Positions 51,102-62,169 of a stretch of 64,000 nt of DNA are shown one piece after another. A program made the position numbers and the translations under genes. The notes under the pieces are model-generated. The model was given only the letters and a program-made list of their open reading frames with translations, was not told the origin of the DNA and made no database searches. Source of the DNA: Epiperipatus broadwayi (lineage: Eukaryota > Onychophora > Udeonychophora > Euonychophora > Peripatidae). The stretch's first letter is position 1, and the number at the start of each line of letters is the position of its first letter. The stretch is from assembly GCA_028023455.1 (NCBI GenBank), contig JAQFVV010012441.1, positions 3,593,911 to 3,657,910 on the forward strand, written 5' to 3'.

Positions 51102-51145
51102 TAAAATTTAAACTCTGAGTAATTTAGTTTAAAAAGATTTAGGAT

Positions 51146-51535
51146 GAGCACAGACTTTCACATGACCCACCACTCTATCTCATAACACTGATATACTTGA
51201 ACATATATATGTTGAAAAGATAAATAATCACTTTTGAGCATTCCATCATCAGATTTCCAATTGCATGGACAGTTGAAGAGTTGGAGTGTGGGGGGATTGA
51301 AGCCTGTTCATTAAAGTATGAAGATTGGCTATCTTAATATATATCCGAGCACTTATAGTATATATGTGTAGAGATGATAATCTGGACCAACTGATGATTG
51401 CTGGTTTAGCATGAAATATGTATATTGGTGATTATTTATCTTTTCAACATATATGTGTTCAAGTGTATCAGTGTTATGAGATAGAGTGGAGAGTGGTGGG
51501 TCATGTGAAAGTCTGTGCTCATATATTACATATAT
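51146..51535. mobile_element. Family B hammerhead element, copy B5 (partial inverted pair with the fullest 5' region)
   Basis: The left part (51146-51235) is an inverted tail segment. The plus-strand copy then runs from about 51245 through TTGCATGGACAGTTGAAGAG, GGCTATCTTAATATATATC, the hammerhead, and the tail AGTGGTGGGTCATGTGAAAG. The 5' region matches the reverse complement of 10840-10950. TTGAAGAG followed by GATTGAAGCC has weak resemblance to pol III A and B boxes. Confidence 0.75.
51377..51435 (+). ncRNA. Hammerhead ribozyme, type I, family B (B5)
   Basis: CTGATGA 51391-51397, stem II TTGCT/AGCAT, GAAA 51413-51416, stem III palindrome-like ATATGTAT, H17 = A51424. Stem I is ACCAA 51386-51390 with TTGGT 51425-51429, plus ATAATC 51377-51382 with GATTAT 51430-51435. 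The core is intact. Confidence 0.82.
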
Positions 51536-51539
51536 TGAT

Positions 51540-53800
51540 ATAGGTATATAATAAGCCTGTATATCAGTTTTTGAAAAGATTTGTAAATAATGGGGATAAA
51601 AATAATGAAATAACTCTCAACTTAATATTAAGAACCTAAAAGTACAGCAAATATTTTAGTAAATGAAATCTTTACATTCTTGAAAGTGTAATTAATTAAT
51701 TTTATTTTCCAGAATTAATAAAGTTTCTCTCTATATATATATTGCACCATATTTTTGGTACAACATGTGTTTGGCATTGTACAATAAGAGAAGATTGCTG
51801 AAAGAAGAGTATATTTTATAAAATATAATAATAATATATAAAAAGTGTAATTTTTTAAAGTTAATAAACAAGATTTATTATTTCAATTGTAACTACTCTC
51901 ATAAATAAAATATTCATGTATTTTTTTTAAGATAAGAAAAAAATGTAAGTAACTGCAATTAGAGAAGAAGGGATGTGTGATATGTCTTCTCCCTAATTAA
52001 ATATGGACAATCAGAATATTGATCACCAATGTGAACTTAGTAAATAAAAAAAGCAAAGAAGTTAAAAATTGTATAAAATGAAACCTTGTTTAAATTTTGT
52101 AATGTATTCATTTACTTTAATTGATGAAATTATGTGAGTCCATAAATCGACACTGAATGCTATATTAAAAATAATATAAAATCACATATTGTAAGTTATG
52201 ATTAATGTGATAAATTAATTATAATGAAAATAAGCTTTGTGGAGAAATTAAATTCCTGAAGAGATAAAGAAAAGTGTGAGTAGGTACTTGCACAATGGAT
52301 TTAGACCAGTGGTATAAAAAGGCAACTCTCAGAACTTTGATTCATTTCTTCCTTGTTTCATTAATATTATTCGTGAGTTCTTCAAATTAGAGAGCTGAAT
52401 TCTTCATTGGACAGTGGCAAACAGAGAATGATATAGAAATTTGTATAAGAATGTTTTGGCACGTTTGTTTTTCCCTGCAGGTATAATTCAAAACAGATAT
52501 ACTGCTAAATAGATACACTTGTCAATGCCTTTTTCCTAGCCTAAAGTCAAGAGGATGTTTTGATTCAAAATGCCATGTCTACATAATCCAGAACCCTAAC
52601 AAGCTAATAAGAAAATAACATTTCAACCAGACCTAATTGACCCAAACCCATGGTCATGGTATGTACCTATTATATCAGTCATTAAATCCATTCAAAAAAA
52701 TAATAGATAAGATTAATGAGAGCTCTATACCTAACTTTAATGGTTATCCAAATTAATAATATAAACTTTTAATGAACTAATAAGACAGATGAACTAAACT
52801 TTATTATTGCTAACAGAATATCTAATTAAATTTGTAATTAAGAATATGTATTATATGTCTATTCTATGTAATGTTGTATCTAAGTGTTAATGTTTAATAA
52901 TATTTAATAGAGTAGTAGTAATAAACAATTTGATATTTATAGTATGTGCTTACTTGCTTATTAAATCATGTGGTAATTTAAATTCAGCAATCTTCATTAT
53001 TTAGATTCCTCTATGTATGAATGCTAATACATGTAATTAATTTAGTAAATCTCCATAAATAGAAATCCAATAAAGAAATACTGTAATTAGAAAGAAGAGA
53101 GAAAAATTCAGTTCTTATTAATTCATCTTGTGATGGTGTGTTCAGCTAATATAATCCACCAAACCCTGGTACCTGAAACTAATAATTAAAAGCTGTCACA
53201 AGTTATGGTTCTCATTCATATCATATATAATCTGATTTGAGGTTAGATTGATCAGGAAATATAATTGCATTTTTTCTAATATTTTTTTATTAAATTAAAA
53301 AGGTGGAAGCGATTTAGTCATATCTTAAACATTAATCTGTTATACTTGTATGTATAGTATATATGATTTAAAATCTGGGATCTATATAAATATAAAAAGA
53401 TAAAAAAACTTTGACTCAGTACAATGATGTTCCAACATGGACTTCGATTTGGCACAATGGCCCAAAGTGAGGCTACGAAAATAAAACTAATAACCTGAGA
53501 TAAGTCATAACTGTTTTTAAAAAGTAAAAAAGACATGTTTTTTGGTTTGACAGTTATACACATGTTTATTTAGTTGATGTGTTTCAGGAAGGGACTGAAG
53601 AAGGTAAATAGTGAAATTAAGAATCAAAGGGCAAATGTGACAGCAGGGGCAAGGGAGATCAGTAAATGTAATATTAATTGAAATACTAAACAGTTTAAAT
53701 AGTGCTAGAGAATTAATTTAAAAAAAATTATTTTTGAGTTTTATCAGAATATAGTCACTAGATTTATATATATATTAGTTATAAAAAAGTATAGTATCAA
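51540..53800. other. No recognisable feature
   Basis: AT-rich; no gene, SINE or hammerhead core found. Confidence 0.5.
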
Positions 53801-53805
53801 GATAT

Positions 53806-54500
53806 ATGAAACTAAGGAATGGAAAAACCAATAGTAACAAAATGTCAGAAGACAGTGATAAAAAGACAACAGAGGATAATGCACCAGTAATACTGGAAAT
53901 GTTTAAAGAATTAATAAAGGAATTCAAGAATGAAATAAAATTCAAGAGTGAAATAATAGAAATTGAGGCTGAATTGAAAGAAATGAGAAAGAGTTAAAAT
54001 GCCTCTGAAGAGAGAGTCTTAAAGAGGCTGGATTAGATAATCAAGAGAGAGGGTGGTAAAGTAAATGATTTGGAGAAAAAAGTCAAATAGGTTGAGTCAT
54101 AGATGGATGACCATAAGAGAGATAAGGAAAAGGAAATGCAGGGTATAAGAAGAGAGATAGAAGAAGAAAATAGGTGCATAATAAATGAGTATATTATGAA
54201 CTTCAATGGATGATGAAAATAATAGTCATGTTTATGTTACATATGAACATTTAAGTGAAAAACCAACATTGAAGCCCATGAGTAGAACATTGAGGGAAAA
54301 ATTGTGATGAAGAATGGAACATTTTACAAATGCAAGTGCCAATCTAATAGTTAGTGAAAATTATAGTAATGGTGGTAAAGTTATGAAAATGATTTTCTTA
54401 CAAAATAAATTTTGCCACAAGAAGTTTAAAAGTAAAAAAATATGGCATAAATCCAAGAGGAATTCATACTGTAAAGTTCCCCAAGAAAATAAATAAATTT
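53806..54500 (+). pseudogene. Decayed coiled-coil protein, possibly a retroelement ORF1 or gag
   Basis: An intact 63-codon start reads MKLRNGKTNSNKMSEDSDKK, then an acidic/lysine-rich helix (VILEMFKELIKEFKNEIKFK). After a stop the frame continues in the same style: RVLKRLD.IIKREGGKVNDL, EKKVK.VES.MDDHKRDKEK, EMQGIRREIEEENRCIINEY. Heptad-like spacing suggests a long coiled coil. Later fragments read LREKIVMKNGTFYKCKCQ and NGGKVMKMIFLQNKF. At least three stops interrupt it, so it is broken. A coiled-coil ORF1 of a LINE or a gag-like protein is the likeliest origin, but I do not recognise the family. Confidence 0.4.
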
Positions 54501-54527
54501 AAGTTTTGAGCTTGACATGATGTAAAT

Positions 54528-54988
54528 CAGGGGTGTCCAATAAATCAATTGTGATCCACCAGCTGATTGCAAAGGCATTTTTGGTCGATCACAAGGCCAA
54601 TCTGACAACAGCTGTTGAGTAATGAGTGAAACAAATTAAGTCAAGATTTTCAAGTTTTTTTGTTATTTTTGTTCTAAATTTTTTTCCAATTCTAGATAGG
54701 TGAAGTCCACTAAGCCGTATCATTATTGAAAATAATATTTTTAATCTTGATTTAATGTAGCTAATTTGATTTAATAAATATTGTTAATAATTACTCATGT
54801 TGCTTTAATTCCTCCGGACATGAGTTCTTTGGCCTGTTAAATAATTATTTTTTACTAGATAGATATATAAAAATAGTATGTATTTCACACCTCCCTCCAC
54901 TTAGACTATGTCTATGATAACAAGTTGTTCGCAACACCTTTTAAAAATAAAAAGTAGATCTTATGAACACAAAAGTTGGCCATCCCTG
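54528..54988. mobile_element. Non-autonomous hAT transposon, 461 bp
   Basis: Starts CAGGGGTGTCCAATAAATC and ends AAAAGTTGGCCATCCCTG, the familiar hAT/Charlie-like ends. The flanks are ATGTAAAT (54520-54527) and ATATAAAT (54989-54996), an 8-bp TSD with one mismatch. GTAGATC...CACAAAAGTTGGCC near the right end is typical of such elements. It has no transposase frame. Its ends resemble those of the 460-bp copy at 32691, but the interiors differ. Confidence 0.88.
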
Positions 54989-54996
54989 ATATAAAT

Positions 54997-56150
54997 GACC
55001 ACTCTGGAGGCAAAATAGATATTTCTCAGATCACTCCAAATGATCTTGCCACTGGTTAGCAAATACTTGGAAAGGGGTAAAAATTAAAATTTAGGTGGTA
55101 AAAGGCAGCCTGTACCCTGAAGACCATGGATGTGTCCAATAGAAAAAAGAAACATTGATATATGATGGGAAATATGCACTTAATTGTCTATTGAAAACAT
55201 GAGAAGGGATATGTAGGGTTAATAACGACCTTTAAAAGAAAATACTAATAATAAAGAGTATTCAAATTCATGAATTAAACAAATTTATTAAAATGATAAT
55301 TATTATTATTTTTGTTTTGTTGTTAGTGGCTGAGGTATGGGCTATGCTTCAGTGATAATGATGGATGTGGTATGGTCATTAGTGTTATATGAGCAATGTG
55401 GTCATTTCAGTTGGGAAGTTTATATCTCCACACTACACACACTCATAGTTGTAGGAAATTCATCCAGAATGGCCCCTAAGTCTTAGAATAGAAGGGTTTC
55501 AGAAAGTGCTGAAGTTGAAAAGAAAAGGACTAGAAACCAAGAGCCTATAAGACTCTCGGGAATTGATTGAGCAAGGCTCCAATATAGAGTAATAAACCTA
55601 GTTTTCTTTAATTCCTGCTGGGTGTCTTGTATATTATAGTGCACAAAGTGAGATCACTTTTCCCTTTGTTCATGCTTCTTAATATACCTATGATTTACAA
55701 CTAACTATGCCAGATATTACTGTTTTGAAGCCAGCAAGCAGATTTTCAGTAGATTACAACCAAATAGAAATATATAGAATGGTATTCACTATAGTCAATT
55801 AAATATGGCAAGCCAACACAATAGTCTTACATAAAAGATATAAATTATTGAAACTAGTAAGTCCATTAAATATGGCCAGCTTAATGTAACAGCTTTATAT
55901 GTAAAAAAATAAAAATGGACAACTTTCCAAATACTATTAATATTAGTATACCAACTTTTTTACCAAATTGTCCAGAACATGTAAAATAATTAATTATGGA
56001 TACTTCATTAGATCTTAAGGAGAGGGCAAGTGTGATAAGTGATAGACTGGATAAACCTCAACTTAAACACAGATAAAAAAAGATCTTTCAATATGATTAA
56101 AGATTTTCCAACCTAAAGAAGCTACTAAGCAAAAAAAAAAAATCAGTAAA
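54997..56150. other. No recognisable feature
   Basis: Mixed composition, with slightly more G+C around 55000-55600. I find no coding motif I can name. Confidence 0.4.
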
Positions 56151-56170
56151 TAATATAACGACATAAAGAA

Positions 56171-56358
56171 CCACTAAACATTCCATGATCCTAAGATCTA
56201 GATGTAGTGCTCTCAGATACAAAGCTCCTCATTACTCTGAGAATACTGGATGAGTAGGCATTAGATAGGGATTTTATACACAAGCCTTCTGGCATCCATT
56301 AGTTGCTCTGACTTGCCCTGAGTGGCACTACTGTATGGTGAGTTTTGCCCATTTTAAT
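56171..56358 (+). mobile_element. Family A hammerhead element, copy A7 (ribozyme deleted)
   Basis: A 188-bp insertion with a 14-bp TSD, 13 matching (AACGACATAAAGAA 56157-56170, AACAACATAAAGAA 56359-56372). It starts CCACTAAACATTCCATGATC and ends GAGTTTTGCCCATTTTAATA. The CTGATGA to GAAACTAGT block is missing between GCTCCTCATTACTC and GAGAATACTGGATG, so no ribozyme remains. Confidence 0.82.
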
Positions 56359-56374
56359 AACAACATAAAGAAAC

Positions 56375-57270
56375 AACTTTAATGGTTGTACATATCACAA
56401 ACTCTGGAATGAGTAGGAAATTAGTTACCAGTTGAATATAGCATTTGGCTAAAAGATTTAAGAGCTAAAGATTTCTAACTCATAGCTCAATCTGTCACCT
56501 TTAGTTATTTCAATATCACATAATCTTATTACTGACAAACTAATTGAAAATAAGTATACTAAAATAAACCAAGAAGAAACAAGCCAGGTACATAGAAATA
56601 CAGTAAACTAAATGTGATAGAAAGTTGTCTAAAAATAATAATAGCTTTAAAAACTATAATAATAATATCAACAGTGATGAAAAAAGATATATAGACTTAT
56701 AGATAAGTTTAAAAAGTTGTTAAATAAAAGATTATAAAGAAAAATAAGATAACGATATTTATGCATGTATAATAAATAATTATATATATGGCAGAGTATT
56801 GCAAAATTGTTTTCTAACTGAATTCTGGAAATCATTTGTTAGAAAAACAGCATTTCCGAGAAATCTTTACTTAAACATATGTTCAACGTTTATTCAACTG
56901 TGATATTAGAAGCTTTGTTTGAGAAAAAAAAATCTTTTAAAAGCTTTTCATCGAAGTCGACTCATATTCTTCTTTCAGAATTTCAATTCGATCCTAAATT
57001 AAACAAATCATCTTTTCGTTTTGCTGTCTTTGTCGTAGTTAATAATCTCACAGAACTTTATGAAGTTTTGTAAGTTAACATGATAAGCTTGGCCTTTAAA
57101 ATATTTTCCCTTTACAATTAGTAATAGTTATCATTTCTCATTATTTCCAGATTAGTATGGATTTGTTTTTAACTTATTTTAAAATGATAATAGGTGATAA
57201 TTTTATATACAAGTTACAACTTCGTTTTAGCTCCAAGCGGGATTTTAAAATATATAATTATACTTATTTA
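56375..57270. other. No confident feature
   Basis: A 64-codon frame at 56879-57073 includes a good splice-acceptor-like TATTCTTCTTTCAG ending at 56977 and a donor-like TTTTGTAAGT near 57066. A small exon is possible but unsupported. Confidence 0.3.
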
Positions 57271-57273
57271 ATT

Positions 57274-57366
57274 GGTCATTGCAACCTCCTTGCAAGCAAG
57301 TAGTTGGTTGCAGACGGTTGTGGGTTCACCTCCCGGTCGATGCTATGACATATGGGGGGAAAAAAT
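57274..57366 (+). mobile_element. tRNA-derived SINE, diverged copy
   Basis: B box GTTCACCTC (57324-57332), then CGGTCGATGCTATGACATATG and GGGGGGAAAAAA. The A-box half is diverged (TTGGTCATTGCAACCTCCTT). Confidence 0.75.
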
Positions 57367-57373
57367 CTCAATT

Positions 57374-57469
57374 GTCAAGCGTTGGTGGCCGAGTGGTCAG
57401 CACAGCCGCCTTACAAGCAGTTGTCCCGGGTTCACTTCCCAGTCGATGCTTTGACATATGAGAAAAAAA
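57374..57469 (+). mobile_element. tRNA-derived SINE, well-preserved copy
   Basis: GTCAAGCGTTGG, A box TGGCCGAGTGG (57386-57396), GCCTTACAAGCAG arm, B box GTTCACTTC (57430-57438), CGATGCTTTGACATATGAG and an A-run. It follows another copy directly, so the two form a direct tandem pair. Confidence 0.87.
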
Positions 57470-57570
57470 TATATAGAAAGACCATGTACAAAAAAGCTTT
57501 CACGAAGTTCGTTTTTTATTTGTTTATACACAGTACATGCTTAGCCGACTTTGGACTATTACAGGTCATA

Positions 57571-57745
57571 GACGTAACATAAATTGGAAAGTGGGAGTGG
57601 GTGTATATATACATAGACGTAGCATAAAGGAAAGTGGGAATGTGTGTATATATACAGAGACGTAGCATAAATTGGAAAATGGGAGTGGGTGTACTTATAC
57701 ATAGTCGTAGCATAAATTGGAAAGTGGGAGTGGATATATACATAT
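57571..57745. repeat. Minisatellite, ~45-bp unit, four copies
   Basis: Units begin GACGTAGCATAAATTGGAAA and continue GTGGGAGTGGGTGTATATAT. Four copies with small indels start near 57571, 57615, 57660 and 57704. The minus-strand frame here is an artefact of the repeat. Confidence 0.9.
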
Positions 57746-57779
57746 ATGCTGTTATTGCTGATTTATACAAAATTTAAAT

Positions 57780-58215
57780 AAGAAAATTTAATTAGGAAGA
57801 ATAGACCATCTTTTTGAGAGAGGCACAAACGATTCATTTTTATTGATGTATTCTATAAGTGTATAAATAAATAACAATCCTATCATTTTTGTGTAAATAT
57901 GTAAATTTTATGTATATAGTAAAAAAATAATGGTGATATAATTATAGAAAAATTTTCACAAACGTTATAGATATAAATATTGAATATTTAGTGCAGAATC
58001 ATTGAATCAATTTTTTTATGTAGTAGGCAACCATAATATGTATTAAACACAGTGATTGAAACTGACACACATCCATTTAAAAGTGCATTAACCTATTTAT
58101 TATATATATTAAACATTTTTAATGATTTTCATGTATTTTTCTCAATACAATCAGCTATGATATAATCAAACAAGAAACTAATTAAAAACTGGCAATGAAA
58201 AGTGATAGTGTTTAT
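57780..58215. other. No recognisable feature
   Basis: AT-rich spacer. Confidence 0.5.
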
Positions 58216-58224
58216 TTATCTGAT

Positions 58225-58375
58225 TGTCACACAGCAGCAAAACTTTCCACATAGTAGAGCCACTCAGTACAAGCCAGAGTAATCAATGGATACAGCAAAG
58301 TTTGTGCACAAAATCCCTATCTAGTGCCTACTCATCAAATACCCCCAGACTAGTTTCTACATTGTGGCTTTCTGA
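58225..58375 (-). mobile_element. Family A hammerhead element, copy A8 (fragment)
   Basis: CAAAACTTTCCACATAGTAG, GCCACTCAGTACAAGCCAGA, CTAGTGCCTACTCATCAAAT and CCCCCAGACTAGTTTCTAC match the inverted arm of family A. Only the GAAACTAGTCTGGGG half of the minus-strand ribozyme remains. Confidence 0.75.
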
Positions 58376-58589
58376 TTGTCTATTTAAAAAATATCAGTTA
58401 ATATGTAACAATATTTGAGAGTAAATGTAAATTATCAGTGATATTTTTACTAAATTCAATTGCTTATCTAATTAAACATCGATTAATTGTTGCACAGATA
58501 TAAAAGTAATACTTTTCCAAATACCACCTGAGTATTAAATTTAATAAAAATAGCAACAGAAAGGCAAATAGAAAGTTATGTAGATTTAC

Positions 58590-58825
58590 AGAAAGATAAG
58601 TAATATAGTTGAGTAATAGACAAATGGACAGACAGATGGATGCATAGTTAGATAAATAGATGGATAAATAGATAAACAACCAACCAGTCACATACATAAA
58701 TAGATAGATGGGTAGGAAGATGGCTAAGTAGGAAATTTTAAAATAGGTAGAGTTGAATAGATAGATCAATGAATAATTAAATAAATAGGTAAATGAATAG
58801 AGAGATAGATAGACAGATAGGTACA
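58590..58825. repeat. Degenerate GATA/GACA-type microsatellite
   Basis: Irregular repeats of GATA, GATG and GACA with ATAAATAGATAG-like stretches. The long minus-strand frame (58464-58826) is a product of it. Confidence 0.8.
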
Positions 58826-58829
58826 TTTT

Positions 58830-59280
58830 ATGAGATATTTATTATCAGCATGGCATGCTCACAATTTGTGGTTCAAATATAGATAAATTAGTAGTTATTT
58901 CAGGTTGTAAGGAAGCTTATGACTACTTTTTTTTTTAGGAGGATGGGTATTATGTTTATATTAATCCTTTCATTTTTTAATAATGCTTTTTTAAAAATAA
59001 TTAATAATATATTTTATATAAACACTGAAAAATATATATACACTTAATTATCTTAGATGAAAACATTTTTAAAATTTGTAATAATAAACAGCCACTTGTA
59101 AACAAGTATGGCCATTCCAACTAAGAAAAAAAAGTAGGGGGGGGGAGAGATGGAGAGAGAAGGGGGAAGAATTACTCTAGAAATGAGTTTTGCGATGATT
59201 ACACAAACCAGTTTGTGAAAGACAATTATGTCCACATATAAAACATACTGGTCCATTTTGCTATTTAACTTTATATTCTA
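58830..59280. other. No recognisable feature
   Basis: AT-rich. A purine run GGGGGGGAGAGATGGAGAGAG lies near 59140-59162. Confidence 0.5.
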
Positions 59281-60986
59281 AAGCTGGCTTAATTTCTTAA
59301 ACAAAACTTTTCTTTTTAAAATACTTCAATGCCATGCTCTCCAATGCATTCTATTCTCTGCCAATTGACATTAGACTTCTTTACTCAATCTTTCTCATGA
59401 GGACCCTATACAAGTTCATCATAAAACATTCTCTTAGGAAGCATTCCATTGTTCATTCATTTTACCTGTACAATCCAATAAAGGTGTGATTTTACAATAA
59501 AATATCTTGCAAATTGAAGAACAGGTATTGATTGGTTTTATGAACTTGCCATTTTATAGAGCATCCATAGATACAATTTTTCGAATACCTCTATATTGCA
59601 CTGATAAGATGTCCAAATTTCACTTCCTTACAATAAATTAGGTAAAATAGCAGTTCTATATACAGCTAACTTAGTTACAATCGTCACTTCACCTTTTAAC
59701 TTGTTTGAAACAACAACAGTAGTTTGGCATTTCTGTTCTATCTTAGTATGCAAGTCCATCTTTTTACTTATAAAACTACCAAGATATTTAAATAGATTTA
59801 CATTCAAGTTAAAAGTTGCTGAGGATCTTTTGTCACTGGCTTATAAAAAACTTGAGTTTTTTAAATTATTAATTATTAAATTAAAATCTTTGTATGTTGC
59901 ATTCAAAACATTAAGACTATTCTGTAAATCATCTTTTTAAGTGACAAAAATAGAACAAATTTCAGCATGTAAATTCAGAATTTAAGAGGATGAAATTATT
60001 GTTTTCAATTTTAATCCATTCAAATGAAAAGTTCATCAAATCTATATTATATCTTGGTCTCTGTTTAATAAGCTGCCTATAAACAAGTCTAAACAACATT
60101 ACAAAGCAATGTTGGAGAAGTACATTTTTTTAAAAAGAAGTTTTCACTGTAAATGCCTGTTTTTCTATCTGTAGTAATAAGACTTCCTTTCATTCCACCA
60201 TATAGAAACTTTATAATATGAATAAATTTTGATCGACAATCAATTAACTTTAAACAATGCCAAAGACCTGCACTATTAGCTGAATCAAATGCTTTGTCCA
60301 AATCGATAACAATATATAAACACTCCTTCCTTCCCAACCATTTCTTGCATTTGACTAGCAACAAAAACTATGTTTATAGTGCTTAGATTTTATAAAATAA
60401 CATTGAGTCACTGTTAAACATTCATCAATAACTGGAAGCAAGCTATTCAACAAAATTCTTGTAAGTACTTTTTCTGTTGTGGATAATAATGGTATTCCAC
60501 TGTAATTAATGCAATCTTGCCTATTCCTTTTGTTTTTTTAAGATTGGAACAATCAATATCACCTTAAAATTAGATGGCACAACTTCATGAGCCCATATAT
60601 TTCTAAAAAATGCCAATATTTTTTAATCTAACATATTACGACCTTATTTTAAAACTTCTCACAGGAACTGAAGCTTTTCCATTTTTAAAATTACCAAGAC
60701 CTGCTATGACTTCACCAAGCTGGATATCTTTGCCCAAATCCAAATGAATGGGTAAAATGGACCATTAAAAAGTCATTATCTCAATTCTTATATCATTATT
60801 CAAAAAATGATCAAAATACTTCTATCTGTTCAAAATATTATCATCATATAAGAAACTGCATTATTGTACTTAATTAGGATTATGATACCATTTTTCAGGA
60901 CCATATGTTACTTTCATTGCATAAAAAAAGATCTAAAATGACCAAAATCAATGAATTTTTGTATCTTCTTTGCAATTTTAATCTAC

Positions 60987-61266
60987 AGAGAGACTAAACT
61001 CTCCATACAGTAGCACCACTCAATACAAGCATAGGTCCAGTGCTTTCAGATCCAAGGCTCCTCACTGATGAAAGCCATAAGCTAGAAATTAGTCTGGGGA
61101 TATTGGATTAGTAGGCACTAGATAGAGATTTTATACATAACATTCCTGCATCCATTGATTACTCTGGTTTGCACTGAGTGGCACTACTATATGGAAAGTT
61201 TAGCCTATGTGTAAACAGCTTGTGTAAGCATAAAGATTGGTGATCATGTGCTATTCAATGGTTCAC
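60987..61266 (+). mobile_element. Family A hammerhead element, copy A9, nested in a LINE relic
   Basis: A 280-bp insertion with a perfect 11-bp TSD, TTTTAATCTAC (60976-60986, 61267-61277). It starts AGAGACTAAACTCTCCATAC and carries a complete hammerhead core. It ends with the 3'-side module GGTGATCATGTGCTATTCAA. Confidence 0.88.
61050..61108 (+). ncRNA. Hammerhead ribozyme, family A (A9)
   Basis: CTGATGA 61065-61071, stem II AGC/GCT with loop CATAA, GAAA 61085-61088, stem III ATTAGT (palindrome broken by one change), H17 = C61094. Stem I TCCTCA 61059-61064 with TGGGGA 61095-61100; outer ATCCAA 61050-61055 with TTGGAT 61103-61108, fully paired. Confidence 0.75.
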
Positions 61267-61631
61267 TTTTAATCTACCAATCATTTTTAAGTCTTTCTCA
61301 GTTGTTGAATTTCTACCTTCAGATCATTATATTTATTATGAAGTGTAGCAGTTAATCTATTATTCACACCATTAATAATGCAATACATTTCTGCACTAAA
61401 CATAATCCACGTGTCAAACAGTATGAAAAACAATCTACATGCAAAAGGTAGTGAACATTTATGACTAAAATGATTTATTTATGGTTAAAAATTTATAATG
61501 AAAACAAAATTGAATTTTTAATTGGAAGATATTGTTTAAATCAATGAATGCACTGTGAATATAAATAAAACTATATACTCATTTTATTTAAATTCCTGGT
61601 ATAACATCTCATAAATACAAGTATGAGCTTT

Positions 61632-61922
61632 AAACCACCGAACATCACATGATCACCATTCTTTATGCTTACACAAGCTGTTCTTCACAGAGGCAAAGTT
61701 AAAAAAGTAAAAGGTAGCTGCTGTAGGGTTGCATTAGTTCATAAGATCTAAGTGCAGTGCTTTCAGATTCAAGGCTCCTTACTGATGAAAGCCATAAGTC
61801 AGAAACTAGTCTGGAGATATTAGATGAATAGGCACTAGATAGGGATTTTGTGCACAAACCTTCCTGCATCCATTGATTACTCTGGCTTGCACTGAGTGGC
61901 ACTACTGTATGGAGCCTCTGTG
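61632..61922 (+). mobile_element. Family A hammerhead element, copy A10
   Basis: A 291-bp insertion between AAGTATGAGCTTT (61619-61631) and AAGTATGAGTTTT (61923-61935), 12 of 13 matching. The 5' end is AAACCACCGAACATCACATG, followed by GTAGGGTTGCATTAG, also found at the centre of copy A5. A short inverted pair TTCACAGAGGC / GCCTCTGTGAA sits near its ends. Confidence 0.8.
61767..61825 (+). ncRNA. Hammerhead ribozyme, family A (A10), core intact, stems weakened
   Basis: CTGATGA 61782-61788, GAAA 61802-61805, stem III ACTAGT, H17 = C61811. Stem II is poorly paired here (GCC with GTC) and stem I (TCCTTA with TGGAGA) relies on wobble pairs, so activity is doubtful. Confidence 0.55.
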
Positions 61923-62126
61923 AAGTATGAGTTTTCCTTCCTTTTTATTTCTGTAACAAACAACTAAGAAAACATAAGTCATAGATCAATTCATAGATCA
62001 CATGACCCTATCTCTTAAGCTTGTAAGTTATAAACAGTGAGGATTGCCAATTCCTCTACAAGCTTTATGATAAATGCTTAGCCAGAGCCAGCACTTAAAA
62101 TATCTCCATCAGGAACCCCTCCCCAA

Positions 62127-62169
62127 ACCCCTGACCATGGTTTCATGCTTTGGCACTCCTCAGAGAGGT
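62127..62169 (-). ncRNA. Hammerhead ribozyme, type I, family E (E1)
   Basis: On the minus strand: CTGAGGA (complement 62157-62163, N7 = G), stem II GTGC/GCAT with loop CAAA, GAAA (complement 62041+100, i.e. 62141-62144), stem III palindrome ACCATGGT, H17 = C (complement at 62133). Stem I ACCTCT with AGGGGT is six pairs including one G-U. The core is complete. Confidence 0.85.

Larger units (their letters stand above)
59290..61440 (-). pseudogene. LINE reverse transcriptase relic (jockey/CR1/I-like), interrupted by a family A element
   Basis: The longest retroelement relic here, read from 61440 to 59290 in shifting frames. In order: KKIQKFIDFGHFRSFFYAMK, VTYGPEKWYHNP (about 60975-60880); ILNR.KYFDHFLNN and IAGLGNFKNGKASVPV (about 60830-60690); IWAHEVVPSNFKVILIVPIL (about 60600-60540), the usual run into the RT; LLVKCKKWLGRKECLYIVID, LDKAFDSANSAGLWHCLKLI (60364-60230), the first catalytic motif with D kept; FLYGGMKGSLITTDRKTGIY; KLAVYRTAILPNLL.GSEIWT (about 59680-59610); and a tail with NGMLPKRMFYDEL near 59450. 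There are many stops and frameshifts. No endonuclease part is visible. A 280-bp family A element sits inside at 60987-61266. Confidence 0.8.

Noticed and set aside
53590-53625. CTGAAGA ... GAAA spacing
   Set aside because: Intervening bases do not pair as stem II and the stem I flanks do not match.
57374-57469. Functional tRNA gene
   Set aside because: Mismatched arms, A-rich tail, repeated dispersed copies and TSDs on two siblings indicate a SINE.
57571-57745. CRISPR-like array
   Set aside because: Adjacent ~45-bp units without unique spacers; the genome is eukaryotic. It is a minisatellite.
58464-58826. 120-codon minus-strand frame
   Set aside because: Generated by a degenerate GATA-type repeat.
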